Positions 22,156-33,350 are shown, counted from the first letter of the stretch. The stretch is 64,000 bases of DNA from Favolaschia claudopus (GCA_037176885.1 JAWWNJ010000215.1:124001-188000); one strand, 5' to 3'. The notes: a model not told the origin generated them from the letters alone. Translations and numbers: made by a program.

Positions 22156-22802
22156 TTCAGTTCATACCGTCGTTTATTTTATTTTTCTGTCCACCTGCGG
22201 ACGGCTCAATTCTTCTTCATTGGCGTCCTGCTGCTTCTGTAGGTTCTGTTGTTGGTTCTCCAACAGTCAACATCCAGCTGATCGATTGCCACTTTTTGCA
22301 TTCATTTCCTTGAAAACTGAACGATAATAATAATTCGAGAGAGATAAGTCTCGGTAGTTAGAATGGGCGTTGAACGCTTTGTCTCACTCTTCAGGAAGGT
22401 CCGTGGAGCAAAGTTGAACTTGGCAAATAGTAGTAAATACGCGAATGTTTCAGGTTAAACGAAAATTCCGCATACGTCGCAAGATCTACAGCTTTCTGGG
22501 CAAGTTTGGGGCAAGTTCCAGTTGACAAAAATCTGAAAATCCTTACTCCTTTATTCAGTGGATTTTCTTTGACGAAGCGCAGCAAAGGACTCCGAATTTC
22601 CAGACGTGCCGAACGCATGCCGAAGCTGTCGCACAGCCTTCGGCAACCCTAGGCCGGTTTGACCCGACTGCCGAGTGTGCCGGGGTGTGAGCATCGTTGC
22701 CCACGACGTCTTCGACAGCTTTTTGGACATCTTCTGGACAAACCTCGTGAGCATCGGCAACCTATTTACAGTCTTTATTGGCTGCGGAGCGCGGTAACGT
22801 CG
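22156..22802. other. Intergenic spacer
   Basis: AT-richer at its left half and without recognisable coding sequence. The right end contains the promoter of the stomatin-like gene. Confidence 0.4.
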
Positions 22803-22810
22803 TATATAAG
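22803..22810 (+). promoter_or_regulatory. TATA box of stomatin-like gene
   Basis: TATATAAG lies 45 bp upstream of the ATG at 22,855 and is followed by a CT-rich leader. This spacing is usual for fungal promoters with a short 5' UTR. Confidence 0.55.
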
Positions 22811-22854
22811 GTCTCTCCACTTCCCACCGCATTGCGTCCAGAGTCAATCCTCCC

Positions 22855-24278
22855 ATGTCCTCTAACGCCGCCCCCACCTTTGAGCTCGACAACCGCTCCC
22901 CGGTCAACTCTGAATTCCGGGGGAAAGCCTCGGCGGATCAACCCGCAGCCCCGGGTGAGTCATTTGAGTCTTCTGCGTTGACGAAAAGTGCTGAGATGAG
23001 TGTGGGGTAACAGCGACGGATGGTGAAGGAAATGGGCCTCGTAGAGCAATGGGGAGCCACCCTACGCAGCATTTGATCAAGGTGCAGCCGTTGAAGAGGG
23101 AGGAGATGCAGGTGAGTTGGCTTTTGAGTGTCTGAAGAATGAGATTCTCACTACTTGAAAGCCGTCGTATGCGCAGGATCTTGGATCAGGTCAGGTTAGT
23201 TTTTGACGAATCCGAACTATGTACTGCAGTGGTGTGCTCACTCATACGTTGCCAGGTCACGCACGGCCTCTATGGCACAATGCTTCAAGCATTCGGTTCG
23301 TGCCTCGGAATCTGCGGTATGGTGCCATGCTGCCCGGTGCCTAATCCTTTCAGGGAGGTGCAACAGGGTGAGTAACAGCTATACCAAGTACATGCAACTC
23401 AGAGATAACTGACGCCGCACAGGCTCCGTCGGCCTCGTCTCCCGCTTTGGCCAATTCTACAAGTCCGTCGACCCAGGCCTCGTCCAAGTTAACATCTGCA
23501 CCGAATCCCTCCGCGTCGTCGACGTCAAGATCCAAATCATTCCCATCGGTCGTCAAAGCGTCATCACCCGCGACAACGTCAACGTCGAAATGTACGTCCG
23601 TCTTCCCGCCGTTCCCTATATTGTACATTAATTGCTGAATTCACTTCCTTACTCACTAACAGCGACTCCGTCATCTACTATCAAATCAACAACCCCTACC
23701 GCTCCGCCTTCGGGATCTCCGACCTGCGCAAAGCCCTTGTCGAACGCGCCCAAACAACCCTCCGCCAAGTCGTCGGCGCCCGCGCCGTCCAATCCGTCGT
23801 CACAGAACGCGAGAACATCGCGTTCGAAATAGCCGAAATCGTCGCAGACGTCGCGGATAACTGGGGTGTCGCAATCGAGGGGATTCTTATTAAGGATATC
23901 ATCTTCGGCGCGGACGTGCAAGCGAGTTTGAGTAGCGCGGCGCAGCAGAAGAGGTTGGGAGAGAGTAAGGTTATTGCGGCGAGGGCGGAGGTGGATGCGG
24001 CCAAGTTAATGAGGCAGGCGGCGGATATTTTGGCCAGTCCGGCGGCGATGCAGATTAGGCAGTTGGAAGCGCGTATGTGTTGCTTTCTTTCTTTCTCTTG
24101 CTCTCTCTATCTTGATGCTTACCGGTTTGCAGTCCAAGCAATGGCCAAATCCGGCCAAAGCAAAGTCATCTTCGTCCCCATGCAACTACAATCCGACATT
24201 GCTGGGCAGCTGGCGGGGAATACCGCTGCGACCAATGCATTGATTACCGATACTGGGGAGGGGTCGTCGACTTCGTGA
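22855..24278 (+). CDS. Stomatin-like SPFH/Band 7 membrane protein
   Basis: Seven exons close in phase: 22,855-22,954, 23,014-23,111, 23,162-23,194, 23,256-23,367, 23,423-23,591, 23,663-24,072 and 24,133-24,278, coding 355 residues. After a polar N-terminus comes a hydrophobic hairpin segment rich in Cys and Pro (about residues 80-113, GTMLQAFGSCLGICGMVPCC), fitting a monotopic membrane insertion with possible acylation. Then follows the SPFH/PHB domain (GSVGLVSRFGQFYKSVDPG, DSVIYYQINNPYRSAF, LRQVVGARAV, WGVAIEGILIKDI) and the Ala/Glu-rich coiled coil (AAQQKRLGESKVIAARAEVDA). Such proteins oligomerise as scaffolds in plasma-membrane or mitochondrial microdomains. All key stomatin blocks are present and no frame damage is seen. 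Confidence 0.9.
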
Positions 24279-24567
24279 GTGCAAAAGCGAACGTGATTAT
24301 GAATTTCGCCAAAGCTGGAGGCGCATACGAGAGGAATGGATATTCGTTTTCCATCTATTCGACCATGTACTTATGTCGATATCCGTTATCGTGGCTCACC
24401 GTTACCTACTTACTGTACCCCCCTTGTACTTACCTACGAATACCCTGTTCGTTTTATGCCATCCGTTGTGTAACTGTACTTGTACATGTTCTCCCTCTCG
24501 GTCAAGCCCGGTGGATTATACGAAAAACGGCTACAATAACATTGGCGAACGAAACCCACGAGCATTG

Positions 24568-25534
24568 TTAGTCTCTCGTAGACAGACGCTACAACAATAT
24601 GGTCCTCGTACCTGCGGTTGTTGTACATATTATAAACTGTGAAGAACACACGCGTTAGCAAGTTCGCTCCCTGAGTCAAGCGTAGAAAGTAAAGATATGC
24701 TGCATACCTCTTCCCGGGAATCGTCTCATCCGCCAAATCCTCCTTCGTCTCACCCTGGCTACCCTCCTTCAGACACGTCAACCCGCGGGCGTACAGCGCG
24801 AACCGCTCAGCGCGGGGCACGCGACGGCTCATACGGCGATGTGCAAACCCAGAGTTGAGGAGCGGACGACGCCGGCGTCGGGTTCCTCCTTCAGAGTCAT
24901 CCGAATCGCCAAAGGATTTCTGGAAAAGCTGGAAACTCTTCTTGAACAGACTCAACTTCTTCGACGCGTCGAATAATCCGAAGAAGTTGCCTGTGGCGCT
25001 GGCGCTGGGGTCCAGCCCGGCAGAGATGGTGAAGCTGCCGCCGAAGCTGGCGGAGGCGGTGGAAGTGGTTTTGACGAGAGGGGCGGTGGTGGATTCCGTT
25101 GGTGTTGCCGGTGCTGATGAGGAGCTGGAGGGCGCCGAATCGATTGAATCTGAGCCGTGGCCTGCGTCGGAGGAGGAGGTGTCAGTTGAAGTTCTATCAC
25201 AAGCACATGCAGTGAATTCCAAAAAAACATTGGATGAATGTGCCACTCACGAGTTGTTTCCTTGATCAAATTCTCCTGTGTCTGCGTCCCCGTTAGCAAC
25301 GTTCTCCTCGTCGTCATGCTCGTCATTCGATCCGGGATCTGTGGACGTCCTGATGAACGACTTGAGTATGTTGAATTTGAGTGTGGTATGGACAACGTAG
25401 GAGTTATTTGCAGAGTTGAGGCTATCCTCCGATTCATCCTCTTCATCATGATAAGCGAGCCGCTGTCCCTATAGTCTCTTGTAAACAGACGGAACAACAC
25501 AAAGGTCCTCGTACCTACTACCTGCGGTGTGTTG
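24568..25534. repeat. Imperfect direct repeat flanking the acidic gene
   Basis: About 56 bp at 24,568-24,623 (TAGTCTCTCGTAGACAGACG, then GGTCCTCGTACCTGCGG) resemble about 64 bp at 25,471-25,534 (TAGTCTCTTGTAAACAGACG, then GGTCCTCGTACCTACTACC). Both are followed within about 100 bp by GAACACAC(G/C)C(G/C/A)TTA. The intervening 0.9 kb holds the acidic gene, so the repeats may come from a partial tandem duplication of its 3' end. Confidence 0.6.
24630..25465 (-). CDS. Acidic Ser-rich hypothetical protein (5' end uncertain)
   Basis: Reading on the minus strand, one frame is kept across an intron (donor near 25,249, acceptor near 25,191). Upstream of it is an acidic stretch (YHDEEDESEDSLNSANNS, then EHDDEENVANGDADTGEF). 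Downstream come a Ser/Thr/Ala-rich stretch, a Lys/Phe-rich segment (KLSLFKKSFQLFQKSF) and an Arg-rich end. A last intron (about 24,637-24,709) leads to a TAA at 24,630-24,632. The 5' start is unclear; an acceptor-like CAG precedes the first acidic codons near 25,465. No known domain is recognised. The low complexity and the acidic start followed by a basic C-terminus give no safe function. Confidence 0.4.
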
Positions 25535-25747
25535 TGCTGTCCCTAGCAGTTCAGTGAATTTGCTAAGGCCGTGACTGGATATGTATGTATATAGAGGAAC
25601 ACACCCATTAACCGAGGCGGATTCGTCTGCGTCTGAATCATCGTCGACGTTGACGCTTGACGCGTTTTGGACGCGTTGCCAATTAGGGTGTGTTTGGCTC
25701 GCGTCGTGATTTTACTTCTGAAATTTCGCGCGTAGCTCAGTCAAAGA

Positions 25748-25900
25748 TTAGTCTAGTCCTACATCTATGGGAGAAGATCCCTCGAATGCTCTGAACCCCA
25801 ACCTCTCGTAGAATTTCGCTGCGTCACTGTTCCTCGGATCTCTCCCCAACCACAGCTTGTCAGAAATTAAGGAAATTTTCGATACAGTGAAATTCAATGA
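25748..25900 (-). pseudogene. C-terminal fragment resembling a GNAT acetyltransferase
   Basis: On the minus strand about 50 codons end with a TAA at 25,748-25,750 and include KLWLGRDPRNSDAAKFYERL followed by GFRAFEG. The pattern N-x-x-A-x-x-F-Y-x-x-L-G-F is the C-terminal hallmark of GNAT N-acetyltransferases. An upstream in-frame stop and the lack of an acetyl-CoA-binding motif nearby suggest a fragment, or the last exon of a gene whose other exons I cannot see. Confidence 0.45.
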
Positions 25901-25974
25901 GCACTAATGTACAAGGGGGAGAAACTGAGAAGAAGGATACAAAGAAAGTCTAAGCTGTATGTATATATATATCG

Positions 25975-28900
25975 TCAACCACTACCGCCCCATCTGTTAT
26001 CCCCCTGAGTGATCTCACTAAAATTATTAAAGTACGTTCCCCAATCGTCGATCCTACAAACAAACCATCAGCAATGAGGGAAATCAAGAAGAAGAAGAGC
26101 AACATACTCTAAACTCATCGGCGCATTCGTCCACATCGCAATCGTATCATTATCTATCAAATTCATCATATCCCCCAGCTCCCTGCTCGCCTGCGCCGGG
26201 TCGGGATACGCCTCTGGGAACGGATCGTGCGCAGGGAACCAATCCTCCGGTGCCGGCGTCGGAGCGAAGGCACTAGGCGCCATCGGCGTAGGACCAAGCG
26301 TTCCGGGCTGCACACCGAGCCCGCCGGCGAACGACGAGGAGGCGGCGGCCTGTGGCACGGGCGCATACGGCGCACGGAAGTCTGGATCGGATATAGGCCT
26401 ATCGAAAGTCTGTCGGAGCCCCCGCGAGCCAAGCTTGATGCGGGCACGAGACTCGTCGGGCAGAGGTGTGTTACACCGAGGATAGTGACCGTCCCGGACA
26501 GGCGGGAGCGTGACGAACTGTCTCCGTTCACCCCGCGTGCCCAGGTCGATTTAAATCCAAAGTCGATTCCGGAAGGGAAAGTTGCCCGACGGAAGCTAAT
26601 TCTGCGAGAACATCCCTGTGTGCTGGTGTTAGCGGACTGCTCACATACACTGGAGAGGTCGTACCAGAATAATCCAGCAGCGTGCCATCTGAGTAGCCCA
26701 ACTGAGCATCGCATGTGCGAGATGAGTAGAAATGGATCTTACCGGTCCTCGCACAGCCGCACGACCTCCATACACTTATGCACATTAGCCATCTCGCGAC
26801 TCGGATCCGAAACCAACCCCGTCCGCTTCCCACTCCAGACATTCAGCAACAACACAATCGCAGCGGTGAACGTCGCGGGCTAAATAAACGACACATGAAG
26901 GAAAATTCAACCCCACTTGATCTAGCAAGCAAGCAACAAAATACCCACCAGATTAATCACAGCCGGAAAGCTCCTATTCCTCTGCTTCTGAATATCGACG
27001 ATATTCGCGCATGCCCGTGCGGCATTCGTACAAATCGCAAGCGACGGAAGCGCCTACATCCGAAATAATCAGAACATGAGTGATGCGCAGGGAGGGAAGA
27101 ACTCGAGCAAGCAAAAGAAAAAAAGCTCACCGTCGGCGCAGACTTCCTCAACATCGGAATAAACGGCCGATGAATCAAAATCTGCAAATGATAATACGCG
27201 CAATGCAGCGCGACCGACTGGTCGAAAAACACCTGCTCCTTGCGGTTCGGGTCCCAGCGCACTATAACATTAATACGAGGTAATTTTAGCAGTCCGTGGC
27301 TGCTTTCACGTAGGTACTCACAATGCTCAGCCATCCGATCCCTCCAATTATTCAACGACGAATCCAACTCCGCGACAGCCGACTCCTCCCAGGCGTCCGT
27401 CACCGAGAAGAAGACGCGTACTTTGTTGAGGGAGTACTGCATTCATAAATTCATATATGCACGCACATCAGCCCACATACATCATGCAAAGAGAAGCCAA
27501 AACAAAAGCAACTCACCAATATCTTCAAACTAAACGCCAGGATATGATTCAACCGCATCAACGTATTGAAAAACGTCACAGTCGACGGAACACCCGGCGG
27601 CTGCTGGAACGGATGTATGGGATCCTCCCAGTATTCGTCATCCACCTCAATTGGTGGATCGATGTCGAAGCTGGATTGATTTTTCCGGTACGCCGATCAG
27701 TTATGTGAGAAACGGAAGGAAGGAACGAAGAAGGTTATAAACGGATAATAACGAAGAGATATATCCGGAATAACGGAAGACCGCGTAATTCAAATTGACT
27801 TACTCATCGTAGTTCACCGCGCATGTACGGCCCATGCCTGAGCTGACCATTCGATCGAGATAGCAGAGGATCCAGAACGCTCGCTGAGATGTGTCAGTGG
27901 GAGAACATGTCACGTCAACATTGAATGGGTGGATGGATTTCACATACCCGGTACAATTCGCCCTCGACTGTAGGAATTTCGATTCTGGCTTTCCGTCTAT
28001 GCACACCGATGTCCTGTAAAAGTCTTGTCGACTTGCGAGTCTCGGCTTGGCAATATGATCAACTCACCTGTGCCAACCGTAATCCAACCCCAATGAGTGT
28101 CCAACACGCTTGCGGCGCGGAAGAGCCGTCGAGGAACATTACGGCCAGCTGCAATCCCCGGTGAGTCGGGCAATAAATCAACGACGGTGGATGGAAAACT
28201 TACACAGTAATATTGCAAATCATACAGTGTCGCCTGTCCGAACAAATGATTCCCCACCAAAGGCACCTACAAAGTCGAATCATAAGCCACATCCGCAAAA
28301 ACTCATCACAAGAAAACAAAACAAAACTTACCTGATCAAACCAATCCCACCCCCTCGCCAATCCCGCCGCCACAATCCCCGGATCCCCACTCCACCTCGA
28401 CCCAATAGCGCACACAAGCAACACCGTCGCCGCGAACCCGTCATCCCTGGTCAGTTATATCGTCCACGGTAAGTTACTCTATATCTATACGGAAAAGTAA
28501 AAGTGAATGGGGATTGACCTTAGATGCAGCCCCTCCGAGACGTTCCTCTCGAACGTCGGGCGGTGGAGGAGGGGGAGGTAGATATTCTGGTGTGTGAAGT
28601 ACAGCCCGATGAGCTCTGCCATGAGGTCCGTGGGGGGGAATTTGAAGTCGTGCGTTCGGCGGGTGGTGTTTTCCCACTTAGACGAGTTCAAGTTAAGTTG
28701 AGAACTAATATAGAAGTGAAGGATAGAAGAATCGAACTCACAGGCTTCCACTGCCAATACTGCAACCTCCTCGAAGTCCACGCGACCCCGTCGTCTTCCG
28801 AGCCACTTTTGTCTTCGATGATAGACGGGACGGGAGACTGCGCCAACGCCTCCTCGCGTTCTTCTCTCTTGACATCCGCTTTGAGATCGATGGCAGCCTT

Positions 28901-29935
28901 CACGAGCATCGCTCCCGAACTCTTCCCAATGAACCGATGTTCCCGCATCATACCGACGGAAAGTTTCTCGAGCTGTCAATAATAGAAGAGATCAGCGCTG
29001 TTAGTCAAACCCCGCACTCGATGCACTATGTAAGCGCAATTAGACGGAAGGAAACATACCTTGCGCACAAGATCGATATGCTCCAAATCATCCGCATGTG
29101 GCGGCGGAGGCGGCGCAGCCAGACTCCTCAACGCCGTCCGCATGATGAAGAGCGAGGCGGTGGATCCGTCGAGGGGTTGGGAGCTTGTGCTCAGGGTGGG
29201 TGAGGTATCGCTGGTACCTGTGGTGTCGGGAGGGGAGTTGGAGGAACGCGCGGAATCGGGGGTGGAATATGGTGTACTTGCGAGCTCGGCGCGGAGTTGT
29301 CTGACGAGGGCTTCGGAGTGTTGGAGGCGCGACTCGAGGGAGTCGACGTAGCTGTTGTATTGAAGTTAGAATCGGTGCGGGAAGGGAGCATGAATAGAAG
29401 ACACGCCTTTTGGGCGGGGGACGTTTCTGTTGAGTTAGCGATGGATGAAATTTCCTCTTATCAATATTGAATGAGGAAGAAAACGAAGCGTACCGTGGTG
29501 CTCTCGATGTAAGTGCATTCTAGGTTCGCATCGGTACAAGTTGTGCATCGATCACCAGCAACTTGCGAGCCATCACCTACAAAAAAAATTGAGATCACGA
29601 GAACCAGAATGATTGGGGTAGTGGTCGAGAACATACATCGACCTGGAATTCACGTGTCAGTGAGGATTCACAACCGCGAATGAGAAGAAGAAAGTCGTTG
29701 ACTGGTTTAGCAAGCAGAATAAAAGTCGTGAGACGCGAGATTCCGGCTGGACCGTCGAATGACTCCATTGTACGACAATCGGTCCCGCGCGCCGTCTCCC
29801 TCATCTTTTTTGACAAAGAATTTCGAAAATTCGAGACTCACTTTTGCGACGACGACAAACATCACATGCGCGTTGAAGACGACGCTTCTTCCCCCGATGT
29901 GCTTCATGGCCGTAGTCCTCCTCGTTCGATGACAT
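25975..29935 (-). CDS. Zn2Cys6 fungal-specific transcription factor
   Basis: The ATG at 29,935 starts MSSNEEDYGHEAHRGKKRR and a Gal4-type cluster. First exons: 29,935-29,842, a 6-nt exon 29,642-29,637, 29,576-29,494, a 20-nt exon 29,426-29,407 and 29,351-29,060. With these the cluster reads C-x2-C-x6-C-x9-C-x2-C-x6-C, followed by the usual basic PPK linker and a coiled-coil YVDSLESRLQHSEALVRQL. Later exons carry the fungal_trans domain (RFIGKSSGAMLVKAAIDL, LIGLYFTHQNIYLPLLHRPT, LAQDIGVHRRK, RRAFWILCYLDRMVSSGMGR). The C-terminus is Pro/Ala-rich and ends GDNRWGGSG with TGA at 25,975-25,977. It would act as a nuclear DNA-binding regulator; targets cannot be deduced. Roughly 15 introns are implied; exons after 29,060 were not all fixed. 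Confidence 0.85.
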
Positions 29936-31402
29936 AGACATATTCAGCTAGCAGCAGGTGAGCTGTCGATCACCGAGTTTGAGAGGCCACCAGATAGGTG
30001 TTAGAATATGGACAGAATTCGGGGGAGAATGAGCCTAGCGGTCCAGCGGGGCACCAGAAAGAGAGAATCGGTGGTGAAAGTAGAAGGAAAGCAGGAGAAC
30101 GTCTGAGAGCTATCGCCGAGAGGCTCACGTCACTCTGCCGAATTCCGAATCCTCGATCAATTGCCTTCCATCACAACAGCACCAAATACTACTTTGCCGA
30201 TCTGTCTGCTTCCGCTCTGTCTTGGCTTCTGTCACTTCCCCCGTTGTTGTTTCCCTACTCCTCGACTTTCTCCAACCCTTGACCGGAAGAATGAAATTCA
30301 TCTGGATATTTCCTGGCACAGAGGGCCAGGGCCACCCCAATTTGGAAACAGCGAGGTCCTCATCGATTCTAATTCCATAACCTATCGGCTTCAGGGTCTG
30401 CCCGTGATTCTGCTACGGACTTGCCAAAAAATCCATTGAGGCTATGCACTGGCTGCGGTGTTCCTGATCACCAGCGGAAAACCCGACGGCTACAAATTTA
30501 CACTTCGGACATGTCTTCGGGACTTGCCCGGATCACCCCGCCTGCAATGCCCAAATTGAAGATCGACAACCGTCGGGCGTCAGCATAACGTCGCAGTGGA
30601 GCTCAACGAACGTACTTACATACTGTAAGTATTACAGGTCGCCCACTGCATTACACAAATTACTTACTATACAACAAATAGAAAATCGCGACGTGTTTCG
30701 ACGTGTTCGGTCCGACTTCAACCCTCCGCGTCACCGCGGCATGGGCATGGATGTCAACTTCATTAGGTTATGTCCGTTGACAATCGCGGTCCGGCGTTCA
30801 ACCTCGCCTTTTATCCTTTTATCCTTTATCTGTAAGTGTGATTGGCCAATTTCTTGAATGCTGAGATCTGAGATTTGAGCAAGATTTGAGAACTTATCCT
30901 GATTCCATCCCGCACGATTGCAGAGATTCTGATAAGTACCGCAAAAGTCGCGAACTGGAAAAATCTAACGACTCGGAGGTACTACAGTACTTACTCTGAG
31001 CTCTTGCCATGACTGACTCTCCCGACTATATTCACTGGCAATCGAGCAACTTGGCTCTGGTGAGATACAAGGAGCGTCCCGACCCCAAATATAGTCTCCC
31101 CTCTTCCTCTCGCACGATTGACAGAAATTTGACTGTTGCGGTCAAGACCGACACAACCTCCGCAGCTAGAAATTCGCCGACAAGATTCGAGGATGGCCTG
31201 GATTTTGACAGGTTCGAGTGTCTCGCAGCATTAGGATAAATGCTGTTGACTTAGACCCGCAGTTCTATTGACCCAGTTCTTGGGAATGTTAACGCTGAAC
31301 TGTTCGTGCCTGTTGCGTTCAACAGAGCCAATGATAAGGCAAAAGACACTCGAAAACGGTAACCGATTATCTTTCATGATCACTCTTCTGTATATGCTCA
31401 AT
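29936..31402. other. Intergenic, upstream of the transcription factor
   Basis: No gene could be supported. A 76-codon ORF at 31,009-31,239 starts in a reasonable context but shows no family resemblance and has a GTGAG donor-like sequence early in it, so it could be a first exon or chance. Confidence 0.35.
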
Positions 31403-31493
31403 GCGCTCATGGTGAACTCGCAGCACCGGCACGTAGCTGAACTGCAATTTAGTTCCAGGAGAAATACAACCCCGTTCGACTCGAGGTGGGCGC
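31403..31493 (+). ncRNA. tRNA-like unit 1 (divergent)
   Basis: Acceptor strands GCGCTCA (31,403-31,409) and TGGGCGC (31,487-31,493) pair over seven positions with one G-U. A D-type stem GGTG/CACC is possible. The T arm CCCCG-TTCGACT-CGAGG has one mismatch. A T11 or longer run follows near 31,516. The standard D-arm core is not present, so this is the least typical copy. Confidence 0.4.
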
Positions 31494-31596
31494 CTTGGCA
31501 TGTTTCAACTCCATTTTTTTTTTTTGCATTGGTTCAAATGCGCATCTACGCATTTCTGTATTGACTACCTGGGCTATACTTTCGAGATTGAATAAA

Positions 31597-31690
31597 GACC
31601 CGTCGCGCTGGTGCGCATCTGCGATATGTCGGTACAAATGGTTTAGGTTCTAATCCGTGGAAATGCCTCCGTTCGATTCGGGGACGGGTT
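31597..31690 (+). ncRNA. tRNA-like unit 2
   Basis: Seven-pair acceptor stem GACCCGT/ACGGGTT. D stem GCGC/GCGC with loop TGGT. Anticodon-type stem TCTGC (31,618-31,622)/GTGGA (31,657-31,661). Five-base variable loop. T arm CTCCG-TTCGATT-CGGGG. T6 at 31,714-31,719. Confidence 0.6.
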
Positions 31691-31929
31691 ATTGGGAGGG
31701 ATTGGTTCTCGAATTTTTTATTATTGGTTGGTGAATCTCGAGATGGATTTTGTGCATGCAATAGCAGTCTGCAACTTCAAGTTCTCTTCTTCTTGAAATC
31801 GGAAACATAGAGATCTCACCTTTTTGGTTGTGGGCGGCGAAACAATTTTCAGTTTCAGGGTGAGCTTTCCTTTAGGTATTTGAATGTGCACTGTGTTCTG
31901 TGTTCTGACGCTTTCGACTCGACTCTGAA

Positions 31930-32019
31930 GACCTGTTGCGTTGGAATGCATCTGCAATCATTGGATGCGATGATAAGTGATCTTGGCAGATATCAACCCG
32001 TTCGATTCGGGAAAGGGTC
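31930..32019 (+). ncRNA. tRNA-like unit 3
   Basis: Acceptor GACCTGT/AAGGGTC pairs at six of seven. D stem GCGT/ATGC, loop TGGA. Anticodon-type stem TCTGC (31,951-31,955)/GCAGA (31,986-31,990), perfect. Variable loop TATCA. T arm core CCCG-TTCGATT-CGGG. T5 at 32,046-32,050. Confidence 0.6.
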
Positions 32020-32304
32020 CTACGCTGGTTTTGTAACAGTGACTATTTTTCTCTTGCTTCTGCTAATTTATTGTCTAGGTGAGTTCAATTGTCGAAATTG
32101 GGGTTCCGTTGAGGCGTTTCTTTTCACTGGAGAAACGTTTGAAGGCAAGTAAATTTACATCTGCGGTCCTAAATCATTAAATCTTCCCTACTTTGTCTGA
32201 ATCAGCATGGTATGAATGTTGAATCTCTTTCTGAATCACGCATCCTCCGCTGATACTAGTACTAATACTAGTGTGGTTGCAATTAGGAAGTTTCCATCCA
32301 CCAA

Positions 32305-32390
32305 TGCCTGTAGCGCTGGTGCGCATCCGCGCCAATTCAAGTTGTGCCTGTCTAACAGCAGATTAACCTCGTTCGATTCATGGTCAGGCT
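32305..32390 (+). ncRNA. tRNA-like unit 4
   Basis: Acceptor core GCCTG/CAGGC. D stem GCGC/GCGC, loop TGGT. Anticodon-type stem TCCGC/GCAGA (four of five). Variable loop TTAA. T loop TTCGATT intact, but the T stem CCTCG/CATGG is decayed. T5 at 32,423-32,427. Confidence 0.5.
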
Positions 32391-32543
32391 ATGCCACGAA
32401 ATGGAGTGCTTTGATTCGTTTCTTTTTCCCTGCCTGCCTCACTCTTGTCCCACTTCGTAATTTTTGAGAGGGTTTTAGTTCAAGAGTGTTTGTGGCAGTA
32501 GTAATGTATCCTGAAATCAGCCAACTTCGTGTGGTTGAACAAA

Positions 32544-32636
32544 GGCTCGTAGCGCTGGTGCGCGTCCGCGATATACATATTCAAGGTCTTCAAGCGTATT
32601 ATGGCGGAAGATCCCTGTTCGATTCGGGGACGAGCC
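32544..32636 (+). ncRNA. tRNA-like unit 5 (best preserved)
   Basis: Acceptor GGCTCGT/ACGAGCC is perfect and extends to nine pairs with flanking AA/TT. D stem GCGC/GCGC, loop TGGT. One linker base. Anticodon-type stem TCCGC (32,565-32,569)/GCGGA (32,604-32,608). Variable loop AGAT. T arm CCCTG-TTCGATT-CGGGG. T6 at 32,666-32,671. The anticodon-type loop is 34 bases instead of seven, as if it held an intron. Confidence 0.65.
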
Positions 32637-32877
32637 TTGCGTACGCCGTAAAGCGTATTGGACTGTTTTTTAAAATTCCCTTTTCTTTTTCTTTTTGCTT
32701 CGGCCCTGTTCATGAGTTCCAAGGCTTGTTGAATGTTTATTGTCAGTGGATGGCAAGTGGATCTTGTATTCTTATACTATGCCGGGAAGACAACCTTACA
32801 AGGTTCAAGTTGAATTCTCACGGGTAATTCTGTAGATTCCAAGCATTAGAAGTAAAGGACTACTTCATTCGAACAAA

Positions 32878-32970
32878 GGCTCATAGCGCTGGCGTGCATC
32901 CGTGAAGTATGGTTTAACGAGTTCTCAGTACATCACAGCGGCAGGCCCCCGTTCAATGCGGGGATGAACC
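32878..32970 (+). ncRNA. tRNA-like unit 6
   Basis: Acceptor GGCTCAT/ATGAACC pairs at six of seven. D stem GCGC/GTGC with loop TGGC keeps pairing through a G-U. Anticodon-type stem TCCGT/GCGGC pairs at four of five. T arm CCCCG-TTCAATG-CGGGG. T7 at 32,995-33,001. Confidence 0.55.
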
Positions 32971-33229
32971 GTAGTCCATCGATACGACTCATGCTTTTTT
33001 TCCTCTTCGTGCCTGCTCAGCGAAGCGCTCAGTCTTGTTGGATGCTTTGATCTGGGTGCTAAGCGACTTTTGAATTCGTTTCCTGCCGGGAGGACAGTTA
33101 GAGACTCAAGTTTGATTCTACATATTGAACCTCTATTATGATTCTGGGAATATTCGCGTATGGTTGGGTTGGGATCCAGGTCAGCGGAGCCCCAGTGGAG
33201 GAAGGTTGGAATGCACCCCCAATTCAGAA

Positions 33230-33350
33230 AGCTTGTAGCACCGGCGATGCGCCTGTGCAAAGTATTACCTGTGATGTGATATCTGAATATGAGAGTATCT
33301 GAATATAGTACCAGTGGATCCAATAACCCCGTTCGATTCGGGGGCAGGCT
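33230..33350 (+). ncRNA. tRNA-like unit 7, expanded middle
   Basis: Acceptor AGCTTGT/GCAGGCT pairs at all seven (two G-U). T arm CCCCG-TTCGATT-CGGGG is perfect. The D arm is altered to GCA/TGC and the middle part is about 30 bases longer than in other copies. T7 at 33,373-33,379. Confidence 0.5.

Noticed and set aside
24952..25500. Minus-strand Pro-rich frame as the coding frame of the 25 kb gene
   Set aside because: Across the intron the acidic frame joins the Ser-rich frame in phase; the Pro-rich frame is the shifted reading.
30440..30640. Possible Cys/His-rich coding fragment
   Set aside because: Cysteines lie in different frames and no consistent motif or splice structure emerged.
31930..32019. 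Calling the tRNA-like units genuine tRNA genes
   Set aside because: The D loop is only four bases, the anticodon-type loop is usually enlarged and no consistent anticodon appears. They are better described as tRNA-like elements.
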